Part shown: positions 40,236 through 48,694 of the stretch, in pieces
Layout of the letters: every line of letters begins with the position of its first letter
Position numbering within the stretch: position 1 is the first letter of the stretch
Assembly (NCBI RefSeq): GCF_900445235.1
Contig: NZ_UFSM01000001.1
Location: 1,544,501 to 1,608,500 of the forward strand
Direction: 5' to 3'
From: Aminobacter aminovorans
GTDB taxonomy: Bacteria; Pseudomonadota; Alphaproteobacteria; Rhizobiales; Rhizobiaceae
DNA: 64,000 nucleotides
The notes under the pieces: generated by a model
What the model was told of the DNA's origin: nothing
The model's database searches: none
Seen by the model: the letters and a program-made list of their open reading frames with translations, nothing else
Made by a program: the position numbers and the translations under genes

Positions 40236-40280
40236 TTGACGAAACGAAACGGCCCGTTTTATATAACGAAACGTTTCGTT
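40236..40280 (+). promoter_or_regulatory. Promoter with two TetR-type operators
   Basis: The perfect palindrome AACGAAACGTTTCGTT lies at 40265-40280 and AAACGGCCCGTTT (AAACGG-C-CCGTTT) at 40247-40259. A -35 TTGACG (40236-40241) and a -10 TATATA (40260-40265) at 18-nt spacing enclose the first palindrome, and the second covers the start of transcription. This is the classic geometry for repression by the divergent TetR protein. Confidence 0.75.
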
Positions 40281-40295
40281 CCGATGGAGTTGAGT

Positions 40296-40529
40296 ATGAC
40301 TGCCTCCCAAACTCGCTTTTCCCGCCCGCGTTTCGCCCTCATGGTTCTGCTCGGGGTATACCCACTGATCACAGCGCTTCTCTACATCATCGTGCCTCTG
40401 ACCGACGGCTGGACGATCTGGCAGCGCACATTGCTGATTGCGCCATTGATGGTATCAGCGATGATCTGGGGCTTGATCCCCACGGTTCAGCGCGTCTTCC
40501 GCGGTTTCCTCAATCCGGTCGTCGGCTGA
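40296..40529 (+). CDS. Small membrane protein under TetR control
   Basis: A 77-residue protein with two transmembrane helices (about 13-35 and 47-66) and short basic ends. The start at 40296 has a GGAG 7 nt upstream; the ATG at 40284 is an alternative. The layout (helix, short periplasmic loop with DGWTIWQR, helix, then [11 protein letters not shown]) is that of small DUF2798-like proteins, but I do not recognise it firmly. Its promoter holds the two palindromes described at 40247-40280, so it is the likely regulated target of the TetR gene. Function is unknown. Confidence 0.65.
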   Translation: MTASQTRFSRPRFALMVLLGVYPLITALLYIIVPLTDGWTIWQRTLLIAPLMVSAMIWGLIPTVQRVFRGFLNPVVG

Positions 40530-40633
40530 GGCTGGCCCACATCTTCGTGAGGTTAAAACGCCTTGCGAAGCCTCGCGCTATCGGGCAAACGGTGCCAACT
40601 TCAACCGTTTCCCGAGCCCGCAGAGGTTCCCTC

Positions 40634-41875
40634 ATGTCGACTGCCGTCTCCCCGCTTGCACCCAAGAAATACCCCAAGATGCCCGCCATCGATGGCGTGC
40701 GCATCGCCACCGCCGAAGCGGGCATCAAGTACAAGGGCCGCACAGACGTGCTGGCCATGGTGTTCGATGAGGGCACCGCGGCCGCTGGCGTATTCACCCG
40801 CTCGAAATGCCCCTCGGCTCCGGTCGATTTCTGCCGCCAGAATCTGACCGGCGGCAGGGCACGCATCCTGATCGTCAATTCCGGTAACGCCAACGCATTC
40901 ACCGGCAAGAAGGGGCGCGAGACGACCTCGCTGACCGGCGAGGCCGCGGCCAAGGCTGCCGGCTGCACCCCCGGCGACGTGTTCTTGGCCTCGACCGGGG
41001 TGATCGGCGAGCCGCTCGACGCCGGCAAGTTCAGCCACCTGCTCTCCGGCATGGTCAAGGACGCCAGGCCCGACCACTGGACCGAAGCCGCCAAGGCGAT
41101 CATGACCACAGACACCTATCCCAAGGTGGTCACCGCGACCGTCAAGCTCGGTCATACCGACGTCACGATCAACGGCATCGCCAAGGGTGCCGGCATGATC
41201 GCGCCCGACATGGCAACGATGCTGTCTTTCGTTGCCACCGACGCGCCGATATCTGCCGACGTCTTGCAGGACATGCTGTCGCGCGGCACCGCCAAGACCT
41301 TCAATGCCGTCACAGTCGACAGCGACACCTCGACCTCCGACACGCTGATGCTGTTTGCCACGGGTGCTGCCGCCAAACGCGGCGCGCCAAAGATCACCGA
41401 TCCCAAGGATGCGCGCCTCGGCGCTTTCCGCCGGGCGCTCAACAAGATGCTGAAGACCCTCGCGCTTCAGGTCGTGCGCGACGGCGAGGGGGCACGCAAG
41501 CAGGTCGAAGTCACTGTCACCGGTGCCAAGTCGGCGCGCTCGGCCAAGCGCATCGCGCTGTCGATCGCCAATTCGCCGCTGGTCAAGACGGCGGTCGCCG
41601 GCGAGGACGCCAATTGGGGCCGCGTTGTCATGGCCGTCGGCAAGGCCGGCGAGCCGGCCGACCGCGATCTTTTGTCGATCTGGTTCGGTGACAACCGTCT
41701 CGCCCACAATGGCGAGCGCGATCCGGGCTATTCGGAAGCCGCGACCTCGGCCTATATGAAGGGCGACAACATCGTCATCCGCGCCGATATCGGCATTGGC
41801 CGCGGCAAAGCGACGGTTTGGACCTGCGACCTGACCAAGGAATATGTCGCCATCAACGGTGACTACAGGAGCTGA
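40634..41875 (+). CDS. argJ: Bifunctional ornithine acetyltransferase / N-acetylglutamate synthase
   Basis: A 413-residue enzyme of the cyclic arginine pathway that moves acetyl from N-acetylornithine to glutamate. It self-cleaves at the Ala-Thr bond in [16 protein letters not shown]; the nucleophile threonine is T195. Other signatures are [41 protein letters not shown] and [18 protein letters not shown]. The start at 40634 is chosen on family length. The GNAT gene starts 9 nt downstream and mutT follows, so the three form one operon. It is functionally linked to argH at 2.9 kb. Confidence 0.97.
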   Translation: MSTAVSPLAPKKYPKMPAIDGVRIATAEAGIKYKGRTDVLAMVFDEGTAAAGVFTRSKCPSAPVDFCRQNLTGGRARILIVNSGNANAFTGKKGRETTSLTGEAAAKAAGCTPGDVFLASTGVIGEPLDAGKFSHLLSGMVKDARPDHWTEAAKAIMTTDTYPKVVTATVKLGHTDVTINGIAKGAGMIAPDMATMLSFVATDAPISADVLQDMLSRGTAKTFNAVTVDSDTSTSDTLMLFATGAAAKRGAPKITDPKDARLGAFRRALNKMLKTLALQVVRDGEGARKQVEVTVTGAKSARSAKRIALSIANSPLVKTAVAGEDANWGRVVMAVGKAGEPADRDLLSIWFGDNRLAHNGERDPGYSEAATSAYMKGDNIVIRADIGIGRGKATVWTCDLTKEYVAINGDYRS

Positions 41876-41883
41876 TAGAACAC

Positions 41884-42657
41884 GTGAACCAGAACCGCCC
41901 GTCGCACGAACTCGCGATCGTCCGCCGCTACGAGGCGGCGGGTTTTCGTGCCTGGCCGGCGGCGGCGGTGCATTATGACGGCACCTGGCTGGTTCGCCTC
42001 ACGGCGGGCCATCCGGCCAAGCGGCTCAACTCGGTCAATCCGCTCGACCCCGCCGACATCCGCAACATTCCCGATCGCATCGCCCGCGCCAGCCGCCGCT
42101 TCGAGGCTTATGGCCGGCCGCTCACCTTCCGCATGTCGCCTCTGTCGGGGCCGGCGATCGCCGCCCATCTCGACCGCGAGGGCTGGAGCACGTTTTCGGA
42201 ATCGATGGTGATGCGGCTGTCGCTCGACGACGGCGTCGTCGAACACGCCATGGACCAGATCCCGCTCAAGGACATCGGCCGCTTCGTCAGCGCCTCGATG
42301 GCGGTGCATGGGCTCGACCCGTCACTGCGCCCCGGCCTGTCCGAGATCATCGGCGCCATCCAGCCGGAAGCCGGCATGTTCGTGCTCGAACAGGACGAGA
42401 AGCCGGTGACGGCCGCGATCTGTGTCCACGACACCGATCTTGCCGGGCTGTTCGAGATCGCCACCACCGAGGCCGAGCGCGGCAAGGGTTTTGGCCACCG
42501 GCTGATCCTGTCGGCGCTGAAATGGGCCCGCCTGCGCGGTGCGCGTCAGGCCTGGCTGCAGGTCGAGGCCGACAATGCGGGCGCCATACGCCTGTACAAG
42601 AAGATGGGCTTCAAGGAAGTCTATCGTTACCACTACCGCCGCCCACCGGAGGCCTGA
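41884..42657 (+). CDS. GNAT family N-acetyltransferase
   Basis: A 257-residue two-part GNAT protein. The N-terminal half has LNSVNPLDPADI, an adaptor-like segment, and the C-terminal half has the acetyl-CoA motif IATTEAERGKGFGHRLILSALKWA followed by VEADNAGAIRLYKKMGFKEVYRYHYR. The start is a GTG at 41884, 8 nt after the argJ stop. It is coupled to the mutT gene downstream (mutT starts within 2 nt). The substrate is unknown; the operon with argJ does not define it. Confidence 0.87.
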   Translation: MNQNRPSHELAIVRRYEAAGFRAWPAAAVHYDGTWLVRLTAGHPAKRLNSVNPLDPADIRNIPDRIARASRRFEAYGRPLTFRMSPLSGPAIAAHLDREGWSTFSESMVMRLSLDDGVVEHAMDQIPLKDIGRFVSASMAVHGLDPSLRPGLSEIIGAIQPEAGMFVLEQDEKPVTAAICVHDTDLAGLFEIATTEAERGKGFGHRLILSALKWARLRGARQAWLQVEADNAGAIRLYKKMGFKEVYRYHYRRPPEA

Positions 42658-42658
42658 C

Positions 42659-43072
42659 TTGACCCAACAGGGAAAACGCCTGCTGCTGGTGGCCGCCTGC
42701 GCGCTCGTCGATACCGACGGCCGCGTGCTTCTGGCCCAGCGCCCCGAGGGCAAGTCGCTTGCAGGCCTGTGGGAGTTTCCCGGCGGCAAGGTCGAGCAGG
42801 GCGAGACGCCGGAGGAAACCCTCATCCGCGAACTGCGCGAAGAGATCGGTATCGAGACCAAGACGGCGTGCCTTGCACCGCTGACCTTCGCCAGCCACAC
42901 CTATGACGACTTCCATCTCCTGATGCCGCTCTATGTCTGCCGCCGCTTCTGGGGCATTCCGGAACCAAGGGAGGGCCAGGTGCTGAAGTGGGTGCGGCCA
43001 AAGCAGATGCGCGACTACCCCATGCCGCCCGCCGACGAGCCGCTGATCCCGTTCCTCATCGACCTGCTCTGA
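42659..43072 (+). CDS. mutT: 8-oxo-dGTP pyrophosphatase MutT
   Basis: A 137-residue Nudix hydrolase that cleans 8-oxo-dGTP from the nucleotide pool. The Nudix box GGKVEQGETPEETLIRELREEIG is complete (about residues 42-65). The segments LAQRPEGKSLAGLWEFPGG and WVRPKQMRDYPMPPADEPLI are typical of MutT. The start is a TTG at 42659, 2 nt after the GNAT stop, with GGAGG at 42648-42652; no ATG gives the right N-terminus. It is the last gene of the argJ-GNAT-mutT run. Confidence 0.93.
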   Translation: MTQQGKRLLLVAACALVDTDGRVLLAQRPEGKSLAGLWEFPGGKVEQGETPEETLIRELREEIGIETKTACLAPLTFASHTYDDFHLLMPLYVCRRFWGIPEPREGQVLKWVRPKQMRDYPMPPADEPLIPFLIDLL

Positions 43073-43091
43073 CGCGGCCTTTGCGGCAGCG

Positions 43092-43106
43092 TTAAGCCAA
43101 AGTTTA
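43092..43106. promoter_or_regulatory. Candidate CtrA-type site
   Basis: TTAA (43092-43095), 7 nt, then TTTA (43103-43106): seven of eight positions match the CtrA full site TTAA-N7-TTAA. It is 78 nt upstream of the hypothetical gene at 43184. Another partial site (TTAA-N6-TTAA) lies at 43532-43545 before the Flp pilin gene. Short motifs of this kind occur by chance, though less often in GC-rich DNA. Confidence 0.3.
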
Positions 43107-43183
43107 TCCAATCGTGAAAAATTGAATGGCCGCCGCCTGTCTCGGCTGCGCATCGACGCGGCTTTTTGCGAGGGACGTTGCCA

Positions 43184-43498
43184 ATGCAAGCTGACAACGA
43201 GTGGGATCTCATCCGCCCCGAGCGATCGTCCTCTGCTGCCAGGGCGCGGGCCGGTATCCTGCGAGTCGCGCTGTTGTTCGGTTTCGTGGCGATAGCGCTG
43301 ACGCTGTTTGCGACGCCCTTCCTCGAAGAAAAGACGCGTCCGCTGCTCAACCAGGTCCGCTTCGACGGTCTCGATTACACCGCCACCGGTTCGGTCAGCC
43401 GCAATGCCAGCTACACGCTTCGTCGCAGCGTGCTGCAGGATACGCCCCAGTCGGTTTGCGTCATCAAAGACAATGGCCAGCGCAGCGGCGAGTGCTGA
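43184..43498 (+). CDS. Hypothetical membrane-anchored protein
   Basis: A 104-residue protein with a charged N-terminus, one transmembrane helix (about residues 26-45, LRVALLFGFVAIALTLFATPF) and a soluble tail. The tail carries LEEKTRPLLNQVRFDGLDYTATGS and two cysteines near the C-terminus (VCVIKDNGQRSGEC) that could form a disulfide in the periplasm. The start at 43184 has GAGGG upstream. Family unknown. It lies just before the orphan Flp pilin gene and may share its regulation. Confidence 0.6.
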   Translation: MQADNEWDLIRPERSSSAARARAGILRVALLFGFVAIALTLFATPFLEEKTRPLLNQVRFDGLDYTATGSVSRNASYTLRRSVLQDTPQSVCVIKDNGQRSGEC

Positions 43499-43593
43499 CT
43501 TCAGGCTTCACCGCCCGTTAAGCCTGCGCCGTTAACCTTTCTTAAGATGTCGGCCTTATGGTCTCACGCAACAAAGACGGGTGGGCGCGACCG

Positions 43594-43755
43594 ATGATCA
43601 GGCGATTTCTCAGGGACAAAAGAGGCGCCACAGCGATCGAATACAGCCTGATCGCAACGCTGATCGCGATGGGAATCATCGGCGGCCTGGGACAGTTCGG
43701 CACGGCACTTCAGGCATATTGGGAAAACATCGGCACCAAGATCGCGACGCCCTGA
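43594..43755 (+). CDS. Flp/Fap family type IVb pilin
   Basis: A 53-residue prepilin starting MIRRFLRDKRGATAIEYSLIATLIAMGIIGG. The short basic leader ends in Gly, and the processed part begins ATAIEYSL with the conserved E5-Y6 for prepilin peptidase methylation and a 20-residue hydrophobic helix. The rest is a short amphipathic tail. An ATG at 43558 would add a 12-residue leader extension. No tad/cpa assembly genes are in the window, so it is an orphan subunit served by a locus elsewhere. Confidence 0.88.
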   Translation: MIRRFLRDKRGATAIEYSLIATLIAMGIIGGLGQFGTALQAYWENIGTKIATP

Positions 43756-43766
43756 GGCGTCAGAGC

Positions 43767-44639
43767 CTAGCTCTTCCCCTCATCCCCCAGCACCTTGGCC
43801 AGCGACACCTGTGCCGACCCCGGCTTGAGCGGCTTCTGCTGCGACGGATCCGGCGCCCAACCCGACAGCCAGACAAACGAAAAGCTCGCCCGCACGCGTC
43901 CGTCCGGATCGGAGAAGCGCTCGGCGTAGATTTCGGCTGCACGCTGGAAAAGCCTGCGCGTCGCAGGTTTCCGCGTCCGGTCGGCTAGTGCGCTCGTCAC
44001 GCCCATCGCGCGCAGGTCCTGCATCAGCCCAAACATCGTGTCGTAGCGCACAGTCACCGTTTCGACATCGGCGACCGGCAGCGCAAAACCTGCCCGCTGT
44101 AACAATCCGCCGGCATCGCGCACGTCGGTGAAGGGGATGACTCGCGGGCTCGCCCCACCCGAAATCTCCGTCTCGGCGGCAAGCAGGCTTTCACGCAATT
44201 CGACCAGCGTGCCGGCTCCCGCCAATACACCGAGGAACAGCCCGTCCGGCTTCAGCGCCCGGCGGATCTGGATCAACTGGCCGGGAATGTCGTTGGCTTC
44301 CTGCAACGCAAGCAGTGACACGGCCAGGTCGACGCTCGCCGGCTCCAGCGCAATGGTCTCAGGATCGGAGATGATGCCCGGCCCGCCGCCAAGGAAAGCC
44401 TCGTCGGCTTCGACGCGCACAAGCTCGGTGACCTTGCCGCTGGCCGCCAGAACAGCCGATGCCGCCGGGCTGACCGAAAAGATCGCAGCACCGCGATCGA
44501 AGGTCCGCTCGACAGTGGACAGCCGTTCTCCGAGGTCTTCGGCGGCGCGCGCCATCAGGAAGTCGGCGCCGGCTACGCCCTGCGCCAGGGCACGGCGCCG
44601 GTGCGCGATCACGAGGCTGGCGTCGAAAATGGCTTGCAC
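43767..44639 (-). CDS. SAM-dependent methyltransferase (BioC/NDUFAF5-like)
   Basis: A 290-residue methyltransferase. It starts MQAIFDASLVIAHRRRALAQG and has a diverged class I Rossmann core. The acidic motif II-like region is DPETIALEPASVDLAVSLLALQEANDIPGQLIQIRRALKPDGLFLGVLAG, matching BioC and the mitochondrial complex I factor NDUFAF5. The usual GxGxG in motif I is weak. The substrate is unknown: a protein arginine or a biosynthetic intermediate are both possible. It is divergent from comF. Confidence 0.8.
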   Translation of the reverse strand: MQAIFDASLVIAHRRRALAQGVAGADFLMARAAEDLGERLSTVERTFDRGAAIFSVSPAASAVLAASGKVTELVRVEADEAFLGGGPGIISDPETIALEPASVDLAVSLLALQEANDIPGQLIQIRRALKPDGLFLGVLAGAGTLVELRESLLAAETEISGGASPRVIPFTDVRDAGGLLQRAGFALPVADVETVTVRYDTMFGLMQDLRAMGVTSALADRTRKPATRRLFQRAAEIYAERFSDPDGRVRASFSFVWLSGWAPDPSQQKPLKPGSAQVSLAKVLGDEGKS

Positions 44640-44707
44640 GTCGAGATGTCCTTGTTTGCCGGGTTTCTGCTATGGTCGCCCGACCCAGAACCGTCGTGGC
44701 CGATCCG

Positions 44708-45463
44708 ATGCCGGAGATCAAGAGCCTCGCCTTATCAGTTGCCGCTTGGCCGGCGCGGATCCTTTTTCCGCCGGTATGCGCCGGCTGCCGCCGCCAAGTA
44801 ACGCAAACAGGTGCCTTGTGCGGCGCCTGCTGGCCCAAACTGCCCTTCCTCGAAATGCCCTGGTGCGAGGTGATGGGCACGCCGTTCAGCCATGATTTCG
44901 GCGCCGGCTTTCTGTCCGCCGAAGCGATCGCCAACCCGCCGCCCTTCAACAGGGCCCGCGCCGCCGTCGCCTACACCGGCATCGCCCGGCGCATGGTCCA
45001 GGGCCTCAAGTTCCATGACCGCACCGACCTTGCACCGTGGATGGCGCGCTGGATGCTGCGAGCGGGTGCCGAACTCGTTGCCGATGCCGAGGTCGTCGTG
45101 CCCGTGCCTCTGCACTGGCGGCGTTTCTTCTGGCGCCAGTACAACCAGTCGGCGGAACTCGCCCGTGCCATAGCGTCGCTTTCCGGCGTGCCGTTTGCGC
45201 CGATGGCTGTGCGCCAGCAGATCGGGCTTGGCCTGCGCGAACGCGAGGACAATGTGCGCGCTGCCTTCGTCGTCCCGCCCGAAGCCGAGATCGATGTCAG
45301 GGGCAGGCGGGTGCTGGTAATCGACGACGTCTACACGACAGGCGCCACGGTCGCGGCGGTGACGCGCGCCCTCAGGAAGGGCGGCGCCGGTGCCGTCGAC
45401 GTGCTTACCTTTGCGCGGGTTTTGCCGGGGGACTTCCGGCCCGACGATACGGACACTATATAG
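44708..45463 (+). CDS. ComF family phosphoribosyltransferase-like protein
   Basis: A 251-residue protein. An N-terminal four-cysteine zinc finger reads PPVCAGCRRQV and LCGACWPKL. A phosphoribosyltransferase-type core carries VPVPLHWRRFFWRQYNQSAELARAIA, and the PRPP motif is VLVIDDVYTTGATVAAVTRAL. ComF in Bacillus and Haemophilus supports DNA uptake, but most relatives are of unknown role. The start at 44708 places the zinc finger at the normal distance; the ATG at 44672 is an alternative. grxC follows 26 nt downstream. Confidence 0.88.
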   Translation: MPEIKSLALSVAAWPARILFPPVCAGCRRQVTQTGALCGACWPKLPFLEMPWCEVMGTPFSHDFGAGFLSAEAIANPPPFNRARAAVAYTGIARRMVQGLKFHDRTDLAPWMARWMLRAGAELVADAEVVVPVPLHWRRFFWRQYNQSAELARAIASLSGVPFAPMAVRQQIGLGLREREDNVRAAFVVPPEAEIDVRGRRVLVIDDVYTTGATVAAVTRALRKGGAGAVDVLTFARVLPGDFRPDDTDTI

Positions 45464-45489
45464 TCGACCAAGGGCAACGGATTTTCGTC

Positions 45490-45753
45490 ATGGTTGATGT
45501 GACTATCTATACGCGCATGATGTGTGGCTACTGTACTGCGGCCAAGCGCCTTCTCGAGCGCAAGGGCGTTGCATTCACCGAGCATGACGCTAGCTTCTCG
45601 CCCGAGCTTCGGCAGGAAATGGTCACGCGCGCCAATGGCCGTGCGACCTTCCCGCAGATATTCATTGGCAACACCCATGTCGGCGGTTGCGACGACCTGC
45701 ATGACCTCGACGCCCAAGGCAGGCTCGACCAACTTCTTGCAACCGGCGCGTAG
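45490..45753 (+). CDS. grxC: Glutaredoxin 3
   Basis: An 87-residue dithiol glutaredoxin with the active site C12-G-Y-C15 (RMMCGYCTAAKRLL), the cis-proline segment RATFPQIFIGNTHVGGCDDL and the GG-C-D glutathione-binding region. It reduces protein disulfides with glutathione. It lies between comF and the nitrilase gene in a common rhizobial block. A third cysteine, C66, is the usual non-catalytic one. Confidence 0.95.
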   Translation: MVDVTIYTRMMCGYCTAAKRLLERKGVAFTEHDASFSPELRQEMVTRANGRATFPQIFIGNTHVGGCDDLHDLDAQGRLDQLLATGA

Positions 45754-45768
45754 ACCCGAGGACTGACT

Positions 45769-46632
45769 ATGGCGATTTTCAAGGCGGCAGCGGTGCAGAT
45801 GCGTTCGGGCAAGGAGCCGGAGCGTAATGCGCGGGATTTCGAGGCGCTGGTCCGCGAGGCCGCCGACCTCGGTGCGACCTATGTCCAGACACCCGAGATG
45901 ACCGGTGCCATCGTCGGCGACAAGGATGCGCGCGCGGCGGCCTTCACCTCCGAAGACCGCGACCTTATCGTAGCCAGCGGCCGCAAGCTTGCGGCGGAGC
46001 TCGGCATTCATCTTCATGTCGGCTCGACGGCCATCGTGCGCGCCGATGGCAAGCTTGCCAACCGGGCCTTCCTGTTCGGGCCTGATGGCGGCACGCTCGC
46101 CACCTACGACAAGATCCACATGTTCGACGTCGACCTCGACAATGGCGAGAGCTGGCGCGAATCCTCCGCTTACGAGCCGGGCACGGAAGCCGCCGTCGCC
46201 GACACTGCGCTCGCAAAGATCGGCTTTGCCATCTGCTACGACCTGCGCTTCCCGCAGTTGTTCCGCGCCGAGGCACTTGCCGGCGCTGACGTGCTGACAG
46301 TTCCCGCCGCCTTCACGCGCCAGACCGGCCTTGCCCACTGGCATCCCTTGCTGCGGGCGCGTGCCATCGAAAATGGCGCTTTCGTCATCGCCTCTGCCCA
46401 GGGCGGCAAGCATGAGGACGGCCGTGAGACTTTCGGCCATTCCCTGATCATCGATCCGTGGGGCCGTATCCTGGCCGAAGCCGACCATGACGAGCCGGGC
46501 GTCGTCGTTGCCGAGATCGACACCCAACATTCGGTCGATGCACGCAAGAAGATCCCCAATCTCAAGAATGCGCGCGAATTCGGAGTGGCGCTTCGCGCTG
46601 GCCAGGGAGCGCTCCGGGGAGCCGCGTCTTGA
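45769..46632 (+). CDS. Carbon-nitrogen hydrolase (nitrilase family, Nit-like)
   Basis: A 287-residue cytosolic amidase with the triad E43 (TPEMTG), K115 (YDKIHMFDVD) and C156 (ICYDLRFPQLFRAEAL). The motif set matches the Nit1/Nit2 group that removes deaminated glutathione or omega-amides as metabolite repair. It begins 15 nt after grxC, and grxC context agrees with a glutathione-linked role. The stop overlaps the DUF1178 start by 4 nt. Confidence 0.93.
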   Translation: MAIFKAAAVQMRSGKEPERNARDFEALVREAADLGATYVQTPEMTGAIVGDKDARAAAFTSEDRDLIVASGRKLAAELGIHLHVGSTAIVRADGKLANRAFLFGPDGGTLATYDKIHMFDVDLDNGESWRESSAYEPGTEAAVADTALAKIGFAICYDLRFPQLFRAEALAGADVLTVPAAFTRQTGLAHWHPLLRARAIENGAFVIASAQGGKHEDGRETFGHSLIIDPWGRILAEADHDEPGVVVAEIDTQHSVDARKKIPNLKNAREFGVALRAGQGALRGAAS

Positions 46633-47054
46633 TCCGATTTTCGCTGCATTGCGACCACGCGCATGACTTTGAGGGCTGGTTCCGCAGCAACGACGATTTC
46701 GAAACCCAGCGCAAGCGCGGTTTCGTGTCCTGCCCGGAATGCGGCTCGCAGAAGGTCGAAAAAGCGCTGATGGCGCCGGCGGTCTCGACCTCGCGCAAGC
46801 AGGAAAAGGTGGCACTCGCCATGGGCGAGCAGCAGCGCAAGATGATGGCCGCACTCAAGGAGCTGTCCGAAAAGGTTCGTGAGAACGCCGAGAATGTCGG
46901 TGACAAGTTCGCAGAGGAGGCGCGCAAGATCCATTTCGGCGAGACCGAGGCGCGCGGCATCTACGGCGCCGCGACCATCGAGGAGGCCAAAGGCCTTGCC
47001 GAAGACGGTATCGAATTCATGCCGCTTCCGGTGTTCCCCGAAGACCGGAACTGA
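46629..47054 (+). CDS. DUF1178 family protein
   Basis: A 141-residue protein with an N-terminal zinc-ribbon-like part (LHCDHAHDFEGWF and VSCPECGSQKVEKALMAPAVS). A central lysine-rich coiled region (about 60-105) and the conserved end EEARGIYGAATIEEAKGLAEDGIEFMPLP-like segment complete it. DUF1178 proteins are widespread in Alphaproteobacteria with unknown function. The start is a TTG at 46629, inside the end of the nitrilase gene. Confidence 0.88.
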   Translation: MIRFSLHCDHAHDFEGWFRSNDDFETQRKRGFVSCPECGSQKVEKALMAPAVSTSRKQEKVALAMGEQQRKMMAALKELSEKVRENAENVGDKFAEEARKIHFGETEARGIYGAATIEEAKGLAEDGIEFMPLPVFPEDRN

Positions 47055-47108
47055 GCCGGAGACGTTCCTCTTCTCCCCGAAAAGGTCTGCCGCGTCCTCG
47101 GCGCCGAG

Positions 47109-47486
47109 CTAGATACGCTGTCCCACGTCGATCCTGTTGCCGTCGGGGTCGGCAAACACGAAGGCCCGCTGGCCGTAGTCCTTGTCTTTCAGCGATTTGA
47201 TGATCCGAACGCCGGCGGCCTCGCAGATGGCGTAGAGCGCGTCGATGTCGTCGACGAACATGTGGAACGCGTTGACGGTTGAAGGCGCGTGGTCGCGGCT
47301 CTGGCTCAGATGGATCTCGGCGGCGTCCTTCTTCAGCACCATGAAACCCACGGGACTACCGTTCTCGAACACTTTCTGCATGCCGAGGATTTCGGAGTAG
47401 AAGCGGAATGCCGCCTGGATGTCACGGACGGCAAGGCCTGGGGCCGCCCGGCCGAAGGTGATCGAATGAATGGGGGATGGACTCAT
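47109..47486 (-). CDS. VOC superfamily (glyoxalase/bleomycin-resistance-like) protein
   Basis: A 125-residue single-module VOC protein from the ATG at 47486, preceded by aggagca. Metal-ligand candidates are H or E residues in AEIHLSQSRDHAP and the end segment RAFVFADPDGNRIDVGQ. It contains the FRFYSEILGM strand typical of the fold. It could bind a drug, be a dioxygenase or be a glyoxalase relative; the substrate is unknown. It starts the accessory run between DUF1178 and ubiG. An earlier start at 47579 would add 31 implausible residues. Confidence 0.8.
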   Translation of the reverse strand: MSPSPIHSITFGRAAPGLAVRDIQAAFRFYSEILGMQKVFENGSPVGFMVLKKDAAEIHLSQSRDHAPSTVNAFHMFVDDIDALYAICEAAGVRIIKSLKDKDYGQRAFVFADPDGNRIDVGQRI

Positions 47487-47615
47487 AATGTGCTCCTGAT
47501 GGCGAAAAGGCAGGGGCGGCGATGCGCATACCAGGTGAGGAGCGGTGTCCTGCGGGCAAGCTCGCATGGAAACGGACATGAGGGAAGACCCGTCGCACCT
47601 CAGGTGCGATCGTCC

Positions 47616-47957
47616 TCAGCCACCCGCCAGGTCGAAGGCCTTGCGCAAGGTGACTGGTGCGGTGTTGCGCCAGGCGGCGACCAGCGCGCTGCGCAGCGTC
47701 GGCTCGTCGGCAGCTTGAAGCATCACCCGCGTCCAGCCCTGCTTGCCCCAGCCGCCTTCGACCGGCCGGAACACCGTGGTCTCCGCTCCGCACATCACTT
47801 CCTGCTGGTCGCGCGTCAGCTTGATCACGGCATTGCCGTCCTCGGGCAGGGTGGCGAAGACACGGTCGCGGACACGGAAGTCGGGCTTGCCGAAATGCGA
47901 TTTCTCGGTCGCCCCTGGCAGTTCCAGGGCGATGCGTCTGACATCTTCAGGTGTCAT
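47616..47957 (-). CDS. MmcQ/YjbR family protein
   Basis: A 113-residue protein with MTPEDVRRIALELPGATEKSHFGKPDFRVR, KLTRDQQEVMC and the C-terminal helix TLRSALVAAWRNTAPVTLRKAFDL. These match the MmcQ/YjbR family of small double-wing proteins with unknown function, some near resistance genes. The ATG at 47957 is the family start. It lies between the VOC gene and the MarR-like regulator. A frameshifted homologue is at 62031-62392. Confidence 0.88.
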   Translation of the reverse strand: MTPEDVRRIALELPGATEKSHFGKPDFRVRDRVFATLPEDGNAVIKLTRDQQEVMCGAETTVFRPVEGGWGKQGWTRVMLQAADEPTLRSALVAAWRNTAPVTLRKAFDLAGG

Positions 47958-48060
47958 GGTATTCGAACCCGTAATTGTCTGCCCTTAATGTCGAGAGTTG
48001 CCGCGGACAGCGCAAGTTGCGCAGGGGCGCTTCACGACCAAATCGCTGCCCAGGACGTCC

Positions 48061-48639
48061 TCAGTCACCTTCGGCCTCGGGATCGAGCTGCGGATGGCGG
48101 CGGCGGTGGGTGGCGGCGGCGCGGGCGGCCTGTTCGTAGATACCTGTCACCAATTCCAGCGTGTGTGCTGCGTCGGCCAGCTTGGCGGCCAGGTCGGGCA
48201 CGCGGGTCACCGCATCGATGAGCAGCACCGAGCGGATATCAGCGTAGCGCTCTGTGACGCGATGGCCGAGCGGCGTCACCTCATAGGTCACGCCGGTCCT
48301 GCCGCTGCCGGTGCGCTTGACGAAACCGCCCTTGATCAGCTTGCGCAGGCTGTACTGGATGTTGGGAATATCCTCGCGATTGGTCATGTGGGCGAGGTCA
48401 TGGATGGTCTTTGGCCGATCGTTCATTCGGATGACGTGCAGCAAGGCGTTCTCTGCACCCGTCGCCGAAAATTCGATCACCGTGGCGAGGCATTCCGCCT
48501 GCCAGCGTCCGAACGCTTCGTAGGAGCGCATCAACGCATATTCCACTTCGGTGACGTCGATTTCGAGCGGCGTCCGGGCGAGATGCCAGCCGCGATCAAG
48601 CAGTTCGGAGCCTGGTACAGGTTTGTTTTCCTTGCTCAT
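48061..48639 (-). CDS. MarR-like winged-helix regulator
   Basis: A 192-residue protein with a winged-helix core (about 60-130). It includes ALLHVIRMNDRPKTIHDLAHMTNREDIPNIQYSLRKLIKGGFVKRTGSGRTGVTYEVTPLGHRV in order: recognition helix then beta wing. The N- and C-terminal helices suit MarR-type dimerisation. It is divergent from the flavin monooxygenase gene with 112 nt between the starts. An AT-rich palindrome sits there, so it most likely represses that operon. The ligand is unknown. Confidence 0.85.
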   Translation of the reverse strand: MSKENKPVPGSELLDRGWHLARTPLEIDVTEVEYALMRSYEAFGRWQAECLATVIEFSATGAENALLHVIRMNDRPKTIHDLAHMTNREDIPNIQYSLRKLIKGGFVKRTGSGRTGVTYEVTPLGHRVTERYADIRSVLLIDAVTRVPDLAAKLADAAHTLELVTGIYEQAARAAATHRRRHPQLDPEAEGD

Positions 48640-48694
48640 TCTTCGCCCTCCTGAACCTTCGGACCATGCCTTGCCGCGGCACGTTGCGTCTACA

